Origin: CAYTZN01 sp964442495
GTDB taxonomy: Bacteria; Pseudomonadota; Gammaproteobacteria; Legionellales; Legionellaceae
NCBI GenBank assembly: GCA_964442495.1
Contig: CAYTZN010000005.1
Location: 62,001-126,000, forward strand
DNA length: 64,000 nucleotides
Direction: 5' to 3'
Below the pieces are notes generated by a model, which had not been told where the DNA came from, made no database searches, and saw only the letters and a program-made list of their open reading frames with translations. Position 1 is the first letter of the stretch. The number at the start of each line of letters is the position of its first letter. The position numbers and the translations under genes are program-made. Below, piece by piece: positions 36,711-44,310 of this stretch.

Positions 36711-36827
36711 GGGAGTCGCATCTAAAGGCGCATTATAAATTCAAATCGCCCACGTTCCGCGCTTTATGCGCGGTAAGCAGGCGATTTTGGAGTGTTCAAT
36801 GTTCTAAAATTAGATGCGTTTTTGCCC
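36711..36827. repeat. MITE-like element, copy B (117 bp)
   Basis: In the lepA-lepB gap. Left end GGGAGTCGCATCTAA and right end TTAGATGCGTTTTTGCCCC form terminal inverted repeats with perfect GCATCTAA/TTAGATGC cores. The interior contains TTCCGCGCTTTATGCGCGG, a short palindrome. It aligns end to end with the reverse complement of 12185-12301. GACGTTAT occurs on both flanks (36699-36706 and 36831-36838), a possible target duplication. Confidence 0.75.
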
Positions 36828-36902
36828 CAAGACGTTATATTTATTGTTTGTTTCAACTGATTAATATTAATATGCGATGATTATCGCTATGGAAGGTAAT
36901 GC

Positions 36903-37658
36903 ATGAATTTTGCTCTTTTGTTGGTCGTTCTTTCGCTTGTAAGTGGAATTATCTATTTATTAGATGTTTTATTATGGGCACCTCACCGAAAACCCTCTCA
37001 AAAGCCTGGGCGTATCATTGAATACTCCCGGTCATTTTTTCCAGTGTTTTTTATTGTTTTATTACTCCGCTCTTTTTTAATCGAGCCTTTTCGAATACCT
37101 TCTGGCTCCTTAGAGCCTACGCTTTTGGTGGGCGATTTTGTTGCTGTTAATAAATTTGCTTATGGCTTTCGGCTCCCCGTATGGGAAAAAAAAATAATCT
37201 CCGTCGCCACCCCAAAATCTGGGGAAATTGCCGTGTTTCGTTGGCCACCAGACCCCTCTTTTGATTATATTAAACGTGTTATTGGTGTCCCTGGGGATAA
37301 AATCGCTTATCGTAATAAAGTTTTAACCATCAATGGCCAAGAAATGCCACAAACGTTTTTAGGATACACCACCGATGAAAGCTCTGGAAAAGCCGTGGCA
37401 AAATACCGTGAAAACTTAAATGGCATTGAACACAATATTTATGTACAACCTGATGTAACAGGCGTCGACTTTGAAGTAGAGGTGCCTAAGGGCCAGTACT
37501 TTATGATGGGAGATAACCGCGACGACAGCGCTGACAGCCGATTTTGGGGGTTTGTATCGGATGAGTATTTACGAGGCAAGGCATTTTTAGTATGGATGAG
37601 TTGGGATGGCAAAAAGGACATGATTCGCTGGTCTAAACTAGGTCACGTCATTCACTAA
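36903..37658 (+). CDS. lepB: Signal peptidase I
   Basis: Membrane-bound Ser/Lys protease removing signal peptides, 251 residues. Two N-terminal membrane helices precede the catalytic box EPFRIPSGSLEPTLL with Ser69. The Lys base is in DYIKRVIGVPGD (Lys124). Box D/E appears as YFMMGDNRDDSADSRFWGFV. The usual Met after the catalytic Ser is Leu here. It follows lepA and precedes a DUF4845 gene and rnc. Confidence 0.96.
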   Translation: MNFALLLVVLSLVSGIIYLLDVLLWAPHRKPSQKPGRIIEYSRSFFPVFFIVLLLRSFLIEPFRIPSGSLEPTLLVGDFVAVNKFAYGFRLPVWEKKIISVATPKSGEIAVFRWPPDPSFDYIKRVIGVPGDKIAYRNKVLTINGQEMPQTFLGYTTDESSGKAVAKYRENLNGIEHNIYVQPDVTGVDFEVEVPKGQYFMMGDNRDDSADSRFWGFVSDEYLRGKAFLVWMSWDGKKDMIRWSKLGHVIH

Positions 37659-37668
37659 GGAGAGAAGA

Positions 37669-38058
37669 ATGCAACAACAGCAACGTGGAATGACTTTAAT
37701 TGGGATGTTATTAACCCTGGCAACAGTGGTTATTATTGGCGTAGTGGTCGTAAAGGTTGTTCCTGTGTACATTGGACAATTTTCTGTGGAAAGCTCATTA
37801 AAAACATTAAACGCTTTGCCGTCCACTGAATTTTCATCCGATCCTGCTGCAAATGCTGGCATTTTAAAAAGTAAATTACTGAATCAATTGTATGTAAATA
37901 GCATAGAAACCATCACCCCCCAACAAATTAATATTGTCCCTAACCCCAAAGGTAATTTTGACGTGTCTGTAAAATACCAAGTCATACGACCCCTGGTTGC
38001 AAACGTCAGTTTATTGTTTGATTTTGAAGCATCACAAGAGGTACACGTTAGTGAATAA
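37669..38058 (+). CDS. DUF4845 family membrane protein
   Basis: 129 residues with a type IV pilin-like N-terminal hydrophobic helix (MTLIGMLLTLATVVIIGVVVVKVVPVY) and a small C-terminal domain. This family commonly lies between lepB and rnc, as here. The function is not known. Its stop overlaps the rnc start by 8 bases. Confidence 0.88.
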   Translation: MQQQQRGMTLIGMLLTLATVVIIGVVVVKVVPVYIGQFSVESSLKTLNALPSTEFSSDPAANAGILKSKLLNQLYVNSIETITPQQINIVPNPKGNFDVSVKYQVIRPLVANVSLLFDFEASQEVHVSE

Positions 38059-38722
38059 TGTTCAACGCCTTCATAAACACTTGAAGTATGAATTTAAAAA
38101 TTTAAATTATTTAAAACAAGCACTGACACATTGCAGTGTTGGCGTTTTGAACAACGAACGTCTTGAGTTTCTTGGCGACTCTATTTTAAGCTTCGTTATT
38201 GCAAATGCACTGTATGAAAAATTTCCAAACGAAAGTGAAGGTCAGCTCAGTCGTTTACGTGCCTATTTGGTAAAGGGTGAAACACTCGCTAAAATTGCCC
38301 TGGAATTAGAACTTGGCGATTACCTCTTCTTAGGACAAGGTGAATTAAAAAGTGGTGGGTTTAGACGAGCATCTATATTAACCGATGCGCTAGAAGCCAT
38401 ACTTGCTGCCATTTTTTTAGATGGTGGGATTACGGCTTGCCAAGATGTCATTTTGTACCTCTACAAAAGCCGCCTTGATGACCCCGGTTTAAATGACAAT
38501 TTAAAAGATGCTAAAACCCAATTGCAAGAGCATCTACAATCAAAAAAACTCCCTTTGCCTGAGTACACGTTGACACACGTAGAGGGTGAAGAGCACGACC
38601 AAATATTTCATGTACGTTGTGAAGTGCCAGGATTAAGAAATACAACCGAAGGCCACGGTGAAAATAGGCGCAAAGCAGAGCAATATGCAGCGAAACAATT
38701 TCTAGATCACTTTAAAAAATAA
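38051..38722 (+). CDS. rnc: Ribonuclease III
   Basis: Double-strand RNA endonuclease, 223 residues from a GTG start at 38051 preceded by AAGAGGTACACGTTA. The catalytic domain has NERLEFLGDSILSFVIANALY, then DALEAILAAIFLDGG with the metal-binding acids. The C-terminal dsRBD ends with GENRRKAEQYAAKQFLDHF. The 8-base overlap with the gene upstream implies coupled translation. era usually follows rnc; here the next gene is an outer-membrane protein. Confidence 0.95.
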   Translation: MNNVQRLHKHLKYEFKNLNYLKQALTHCSVGVLNNERLEFLGDSILSFVIANALYEKFPNESEGQLSRLRAYLVKGETLAKIALELELGDYLFLGQGELKSGGFRRASILTDALEAILAAIFLDGGITACQDVILYLYKSRLDDPGLNDNLKDAKTQLQEHLQSKKLPLPEYTLTHVEGEEHDQIFHVRCEVPGLRNTTEGHGENRRKAEQYAAKQFLDHFKK

Positions 38723-38767
38723 TTAAAGCAATATTTTAAATTTTAATCATATTATCAAGGACGATAA

Positions 38768-39550
38768 ATGAAAAAAAACACACTTAATATAACCATTCTG
38801 TTGAGCGTTTTAGAAAGTGGTCTCGTCTTTGCCGGGAGTATGGGTGACACAAACTCCTTCAATAATTGGACGGGTTTATATATAGGAATAAATGGCGGAT
38901 ACTCATGGTCTAATGCCAATACACGTATAGTGCCCTTACCTCCCGTTGAAGAACTTCCGGCTGGCTCCAACGAAACCCTACCCTCCAAACTCAATGTGTC
39001 TATGTCTGGTGGCATTTTTGGAGGCCAAGCAGGCTATAATTGGCAATTAAGAACCTATCCAATGCTCATCGCTGGTATAGAAACAGACATCAACTGGAGC
39101 TCTTTAAGCGGCTCTGCAAGAGGCAATGCTATAGGTGACGCGGGCACTAATTTTAGAATTTTTAATAATGTTGAGTCCAGCGAACAAAAAATGACCTGGT
39201 TTGGAACACTACGACCTCGCCTTGGCTTTTTACCCACCACCTCAGTATTCATCTATGCTACAGGTGGTTTGACCTATGGAAACATGAAAGAAGCGGCTAA
39301 CTTACACTTTGAAAGCGGAAAACAATATCCAGCATCTAAAAGCACTACACAAGCAGGATGGACTGCCGGCGGGGGTATTGAATGGGCGCCTCAACACCCA
39401 TGGTCAATAAAAATAGAATATTTATATTACGACCTAGGCTCCATTTCAGCGATTGGAGACCCTCTTCTCCCCAATCCTCCCTTCAAAACAAGTTATACGT
39501 GGACAAATGCACCTCAAGTGGTTCGAGCTGGCATTAATTACCATTTTTAA
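38768..39550 (+). CDS. Outer-membrane beta-barrel protein
   Basis: 260 residues. The signal peptide is MKKNTLNITILLSVLESGLVFA. The mature part begins NWTGLYIGINGGYSW, a hallmark of the Omp25/P44-like porin-family (OMP_b-brl), with alternating strands, GTLRPRLGFLPTTSVFIYATGGLTYG, and the final strand VVRAGINYHF ending in Phe for BAM recognition. It has its own short upstream region and stands apart from rnc. Function beyond envelope structure cannot be assigned; related Legionella proteins are sometimes infection-associated antigens. Confidence 0.88.
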   Translation: MKKNTLNITILLSVLESGLVFAGSMGDTNSFNNWTGLYIGINGGYSWSNANTRIVPLPPVEELPAGSNETLPSKLNVSMSGGIFGGQAGYNWQLRTYPMLIAGIETDINWSSLSGSARGNAIGDAGTNFRIFNNVESSEQKMTWFGTLRPRLGFLPTTSVFIYATGGLTYGNMKEAANLHFESGKQYPASKSTTQAGWTAGGGIEWAPQHPWSIKIEYLYYDLGSISAIGDPLLPNPPFKTSYTWTNAPQVVRAGINYHF

Positions 39551-39566
39551 TGACTGAATTCCTGCG

Positions 39567-39662
39567 TACCGCGGCCATATCATTACCCACAAATCTGTGT
39601 CATATAGTTTGTCGTTCCCGCGAAGACGGGAATATATCTACATAATAATCAATTTGCACAAC
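39567..39662. repeat. Dispersed modular repeat, copy 1
   Basis: Begins TACCGCGGCCATAT and includes ATTACCCACAAATCTGTGTCA, GTCGTTCCCGCGAAGACGGGAA and CAATTTGCACAA. It aligns for about 95 bases with 55115-55208, with roughly 15 percent differences. It occupies most of the gap between the outer-membrane protein and the ABC-F gene. Confidence 0.75.
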
Positions 39663-39685
39663 AAAAAGACTTTATCATTGAAAAT

Positions 39686-41539
39686 TTAATCATCAAAGCC
39701 CTCTATGGCCTCAAGCACTTCTAACCAACTTTCCTCAGCAAGCTGAAGTTCTTTCTGCAAAGAGTCACGCGCAATCAGCTTTGATTTTAAGGTGGCTTGT
39801 GCGGCAACCTCGTAGAGTTCGGACTTTGCAAGCTCAGTTTCAAGCTGTGCTGCTTGTTTATTTTTTTCCTCAATCACTTGCTCAAGCTTTTTTAAACGAT
39901 TTTGTAAACTTCGCTTTTCTCGATAAGCATTAGGCGAAAGTATTGTGGTAGACGATTTTTTGGTCGTTTCTTTTGTCATCAACCATTGATGATAATCATC
40001 TAGATCACCCTTAAAAGATTGTACTTGCTTTTGGTAAACCAAGTAAAAATCATCAACAGCTGTTCGCAATAAATGCCTGTCATGTGAAATTAAAATAAGC
40101 GCACCTTCGTAGCTTTGGAGAGCTATTTCAATGGCGGCACGCATACCAAGATCAAGGTGGTTAGTAGGCTCATCCAACAAGAGTAGATTTGGCTTTAACC
40201 AAACAAGCTTTGCCAACGCAAGGCGTGCTTTTTCGCCACCTGAAAAATGATGGATAGCATGGGTTGCCATGTCGCCCATAAAATTAAATCCACCTAAAAA
40301 ATCGCGTATGGTTTGCTCTTTTGCTTCAGGTGTTAACGCTTGAATGGTTTGAAGAGGACTAAGATGACAATCCAATTGATCAAGTTGATGCTGCGCATAG
40401 TAACCAATTTTTAAATGAGGTGAACATGTAAGCGTGCCAGATAATGGGACTAACTCACCCGTTAATGTTTTAATAAGCGTCGACTTCCCTTCGCCATTAG
40501 GACCAAGCAGCGCAATCCTTGCTCCAGGGCCTAATATCAAATTAATTCCCGATAAAATGGGCAATTGTGATGTATATCCCGCGCTCATTTTTTCACAATT
40601 GAGCAAAGGGTTGCCTGCACGCGGACACGGATAAAATGCAAAAGAAAACGGCGAATCAACATGCGCCTGCATAACAACATCCATTTTAGCAATAGCATTT
40701 AGCCGACTTTGTGCTTGCTTAGCTTTGGATGCTTTCGCCCGAAAACGTGCAACATAGGCCATCATATGGCCAATTTTATCCTGTTGCTTTTCAAACATAG
40801 CCTGTTGAAGGGCCAACTGTTGAGCTCTTGTCTGCTCAAAACGTGTATAGCTTCCAGGATATAACGCCATTTTTTGCTGTTCAATATGCAAAATATGCGT
40901 GACAAACGCATCCAAAAATTCCCTGTCATGCGAAATAAGGATAATACTCCCTGGGTATGATTTAAGCCATTTTTCAAGCCAAAAAATGGCCTCCATATCA
41001 AGATGATTGGTGGGCTCATCCAATAATAGTAGGTCGGCAGGCTTCATTAAGCAGCGAGCCAAACTCAAACGCATGCGCCATCCACCCGAAAAACTATTGA
41101 CGGGCGCTTGCTGCCCCTCCGGAGTAAACCCTAAGCCCGCTAGAATGGTAGCTGCCTTCGCAGGCTTACTATAACCTGCTGTTTGATTTAAAAACTCATG
41201 ACAAACAACAACTGCATCATGATCACCTTCACGTTCAGCGTTGACTAATTGCTGCTGTAATTTAAGGTACTCATTATCGCCAGCCAACACAAAATCAATG
41301 GCTCGCTCGTCACTTTCTGGGAGTTGCTGTGATAAATGACTAATGCGCAAATGAGGATTAATTGAACACTCACCTAAATCCGCGGTAAGTTGGCCTAGAA
41401 GTAAACCAAACAAGCTCGATTTTCCACAACCATTATGGCCGACCAAACCAATTTTTTGTTTTTCATGCAGGCTTGCACTGGCACCATCAAGTAACAGTTT
41501 ATTACCACGAGACAGCGTGATTTGAGATAGCGTTATCAT
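39686..41539 (-). CDS. ABC-F family ATPase (YheS/Uup type)
   Basis: 617 residues with two ABC domains on one chain and no membrane segment, as in ribosome-associated ABC-F proteins. Walker A motifs are VGHNGCGKSS (about 34-43) and LLGPNGEGKST; signature motifs are NSFSGGWRMRLSLA and HFSGGEKARLALA, each followed by LLLLDEPTNHLD. A charged linker of about 80 residues (KQQDKIGHMMAYVARFRAKASKAKQAQ) matches the P-site tRNA-interaction motif. The C-terminal coiled coil (about 540-610) resembles YheS. It acts in ribosome protection or translational rescue rather than transport. Confidence 0.92.
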   Translation of the reverse strand: MITLSQITLSRGNKLLLDGASASLHEKQKIGLVGHNGCGKSSLFGLLLGQLTADLGECSINPHLRISHLSQQLPESDERAIDFVLAGDNEYLKLQQQLVNAEREGDHDAVVVCHEFLNQTAGYSKPAKAATILAGLGFTPEGQQAPVNSFSGGWRMRLSLARCLMKPADLLLLDEPTNHLDMEAIFWLEKWLKSYPGSIILISHDREFLDAFVTHILHIEQQKMALYPGSYTRFEQTRAQQLALQQAMFEKQQDKIGHMMAYVARFRAKASKAKQAQSRLNAIAKMDVVMQAHVDSPFSFAFYPCPRAGNPLLNCEKMSAGYTSQLPILSGINLILGPGARIALLGPNGEGKSTLIKTLTGELVPLSGTLTCSPHLKIGYYAQHQLDQLDCHLSPLQTIQALTPEAKEQTIRDFLGGFNFMGDMATHAIHHFSGGEKARLALAKLVWLKPNLLLLDEPTNHLDLGMRAAIEIALQSYEGALILISHDRHLLRTAVDDFYLVYQKQVQSFKGDLDDYHQWLMTKETTKKSSTTILSPNAYREKRSLQNRLKKLEQVIEEKNKQAAQLETELAKSELYEVAAQATLKSKLIARDSLQKELQLAEESWLEVLEAIEGFDD

Positions 41540-41595
41540 AACATCACAGCGATTTTAACTAAAAATGGCGGGTATATTAACATAAGACCTAACAT

Positions 41596-41892
41596 TTACT
41601 TCCATAGCACATCGCATTTGTTTGATACAGCGCTTTCCAATAACGCTATCAAAGGCAAAGCTCTGTGGGCCAAGCTTACCTCGTCTTCGGCATCAACGGG
41701 CCGCGAAGACGAGGTGTATTGTTTTTCTTTATAAACACCTTCAAGCAAATTAGACAACGCGGCTGGCACATCGTCAGCTAAAATGGCACTGGGAACAGTG
41801 CCACTATGACCCATCATTTTTATTAATCGTATAGCAACGTCACCAAACATCATAATATTTCCATAGGCATTGCTTTCAAACGTCACTAACAT
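41596..41892 (-). CDS. DUF1840 family protein
   Basis: 98 residues. The N-terminal MLVTFESNAYGNIMMFGDVAIRLIKMMGHSGTVPSAILADDVPAAL is the family signature. The function is unknown; the family is common in proteobacteria. Its start is 1 base after the stop of the small periplasmic protein upstream, so they probably share a transcript. Confidence 0.85.
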   Translation of the reverse strand: MLVTFESNAYGNIMMFGDVAIRLIKMMGHSGTVPSAILADDVPAALSNLLEGVYKEKQYTSSSRPVDAEDEVSLAHRALPLIALLESAVSNKCDVLWK

Positions 41893-41893
41893 A

Positions 41894-42295
41894 TCACTCC
41901 CCTTCGTTAACCGTTACATCTTCATCTGCAGATAAATAACCTAAGGCAAATTCATTGCCAATACACTCACCTAAAGTCCGTCCCCATTTTTCTGCATTTT
42001 GATCATTGATAATCATGGGCAGTTCTGAAAAATATTTTTTTTCACATCTTTCAGCAATAGTAGGCATCAATGATACACATTTATCATAGCTAATGTGGCG
42101 TGTGGACATTTGCGAGGCAATGGATTCATCGCTCATAAAACTTTTACATACTGGCTCTGAAACCCCCATTTTTACAGCCTCTAACCATGCATCTCGGGTC
42201 ATCTCTGTACTTTTTTCAGGTGTTTCTGCGAAAGCCACGAGGGGCAATAACAGCACTCCTATTCCTAGATGATACACATTTAGTTTCTTCGTCAT
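41894..42295 (-). CDS. Small exported protein of unknown function
   Basis: 133 residues. A signal peptide (MTKKLNVYHLGIGVLLLPLVAFA) with a likely cleavage near Ala23 precedes a mature part with four cysteines (VCKSF, YDKCVSL, AERCEKK, GECIGNE), suggesting two disulfides in the periplasm. The tail is acidic. No family recognised. Upstream neighbour at 42320 and downstream DUF1840 are in the same direction. Confidence 0.65.
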   Translation of the reverse strand: MTKKLNVYHLGIGVLLLPLVAFAETPEKSTEMTRDAWLEAVKMGVSEPVCKSFMSDESIASQMSTRHISYDKCVSLMPTIAERCEKKYFSELPMIINDQNAEKWGRTLGECIGNEFALGYLSADEDVTVNEGE

Positions 42296-42319
42296 GATGG
42301 TTATTCCTTAAAATAAAAA

Positions 42320-42595
42320 TCAGGCCTTAGGGGTTAGCTTACGCAACGTGTCTTTTATATCTTCAACTTCTCCCGAGTAATGGTAATAAATCCTATTATG
42401 CTCACAATCAATAATACAAAGTGCTTCTTGCGGTTTGCCATTGAGCTGTTTAAAAATCCAATAAATTCCCCTCGCGTGTACATCAAGGATTTCCTTTAAT
42501 AAATCAAGCATTTTATCTTCTTCAAATTCAGACTGCTGACAGATTAACCCAGAAGGATCTTTGGTTATTTTATAGGCAAAATGTTTTTCTTTCAT
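42320..42595 (-). CDS. Small protein of unknown function
   Basis: 91 residues, no signal or membrane helix. It begins MKEKHFAYKITKDPSGLIC and has a mixed alpha/beta pattern ending in DTLRKLTPKA. The codon use resembles neighbouring genes and the start follows an AAGGGTAAAGTATC site. It ends 24 bases before the exported protein gene, with which it may form an operon. Function unknown. Confidence 0.55.
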   Translation of the reverse strand: MKEKHFAYKITKDPSGLICQQSEFEEDKMLDLLKEILDVHARGIYWIFKQLNGKPQEALCIIDCEHNRIYYHYSGEVEDIKDTLRKLTPKA

Positions 42596-42745
42596 GATAC
42601 TTTACCCTTGGAGCTTGTAGTAAAGGTATCGACAGATAAAAAAATAAGTTGAGAAAAAATTAGAAGTGGCTAAAAAATGCCGAAGCCGCTATATGCTTCG
42701 GCAATAAACCATAAACGGTAACATCCCAGGTACCATTAATGTCTT

Positions 42746-44161
42746 TTATTGAGCAGCATCAGCTCGTGCTTTAACCAATGCCAAAGCGTGCTTTAAGCGC
42801 TGAAGAACGCGTGATTTACCTAAAAGCGCTAGCGTCATGTCAATGGAGGGAGACATACTACTGCCAGTTACGGCGACACGTAAAGGCTGAGCAATTTTTG
42901 ACATGTTAATGTCAAACTCGGCACTTACATCATTTACACATTGCTGCAAAACATCTCCCGTCCACGATTCAAGAGTTTCTAATCGATGATAAAGCGCGTT
43001 TAAGGGCTCTAAGACCACTGGACGTAGATGTTTTTTGCAAGCGTCATCATCATACTCAATGGTGTCTTGATAAAAATAACGGCTCTTTTCACATAACTCT
43101 GCTAAGGTTCGACAACGTTCTGCTTGAACTTTCACTAAATCAGTCAGTGCAGGCCCTTGGGTTACATCGACACCTTGATGAGTAAAATGCCAGGCCAACG
43201 CTTTCGCAACACTTTCAGGTGAATCAGCCTTTTGGTAATGCTGATTTAACCAATACAATTTTTCATAATTAAAACTCGAGACGCCACGACTGACGTGTTG
43301 TAGATCGAAAGCATTAATCATCTCATCCAGGCTAAAAATCTCTTGGTCACCATGCGACCATCCTAATCGGACCAAATAATTAAGCAATGCATGAGGCAGA
43401 AACCCTAGCTCTTTAAATTGCAACACACTAACCGCACCATGACGCTTCGATAAACGCTTACCATCCTCCCCTAAAATCATGGGCAAGTGAGCAAAGATAG
43501 GGATGGGGGCATTCAACGCCTTAAATAAATTGATCTGCCTAGGCGTATTATTGATATGATCATCGCCCCGAATGACGTGGGTAATCTCCATGTCCCAATC
43601 ATCAATCACTACGGCAAAATTGTAGGTTGGATGCCCATCAGAACGAACCAAAATCAAGTCATCAAGTTCATTGTTATCCACATGGATTTCTCCATACACT
43701 TCATCAGTAAACGATACTGTACCTGTACTTGGGTTTTTAAAGCGAACAACAAAAGATACATCATTGTCCACATGCGCTTTATCACGACAATGACCATCGT
43801 AGCGGGGCTTTTCTTTATTGGCGAGTTGTTTTTCACGCAACGTTTCTAATCGCTCTTTAGTGCAATAACACCGGTAAGCTTTATCTTCCTCTAAAAGCTG
43901 TGTTGCAATGCTTTTATAACGAGGGTAACGATCTGTCTGATAAAAAGGACCTTCATCGCAGTCTAAACCAAGCCATGCCATGCCCTCTAATATGGCATGC
44001 ACAGAAGCTTCGGTGGAGCGCTCTTTATCTGTGTCTTCAATCCGCAAAATAAATTTGCCTTGATGACGCTTTGCGTATAGCCAAGAAAACAAGGCGGTAC
44101 GAACACCACCTATATGTAAAAATCCCGTAGGGCTTGGGGCAAAACGAGTGCGGACAACCAT
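42746..44161 (-). CDS. gltX: Glutamyl-tRNA synthetase
   Basis: 471-residue class I synthetase starting MVVRTRFAPSPTGFLHIGG; the ATG at 44161 follows GGAGCCTCAA, so an upstream in-frame TTG at 44182 is rejected. HIGH motif is HIGG (18-21 region) and the KMSKS equivalent is KRLSKRHGAVSV. The anticodon-binding C-terminal domain is complete. It charges the tRNA-Glu(TTC) encoded twice at 28644-28841. It is divergent from letS. Confidence 0.96.
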   Translation of the reverse strand: MVVRTRFAPSPTGFLHIGGVRTALFSWLYAKRHQGKFILRIEDTDKERSTEASVHAILEGMAWLGLDCDEGPFYQTDRYPRYKSIATQLLEEDKAYRCYCTKERLETLREKQLANKEKPRYDGHCRDKAHVDNDVSFVVRFKNPSTGTVSFTDEVYGEIHVDNNELDDLILVRSDGHPTYNFAVVIDDWDMEITHVIRGDDHINNTPRQINLFKALNAPIPIFAHLPMILGEDGKRLSKRHGAVSVLQFKELGFLPHALLNYLVRLGWSHGDQEIFSLDEMINAFDLQHVSRGVSSFNYEKLYWLNQHYQKADSPESVAKALAWHFTHQGVDVTQGPALTDLVKVQAERCRTLAELCEKSRYFYQDTIEYDDDACKKHLRPVVLEPLNALYHRLETLESWTGDVLQQCVNDVSAEFDINMSKIAQPLRVAVTGSSMSPSIDMTLALLGKSRVLQRLKHALALVKARADAAQ

Positions 44162-44310
44162 TTGAGGCTCCGTTGTAAGCAATAAAATAATCGCGCTATA
44201 ATAGCCGACTTTGTGAGCAACGCAAAGCGCTGAAGAGCCGTGATACGGCTAAAACAATTTTAGATGTAAACACCCCCCTTCTCCCAAAAACCATTATCAA
44301 AGGCATCAAC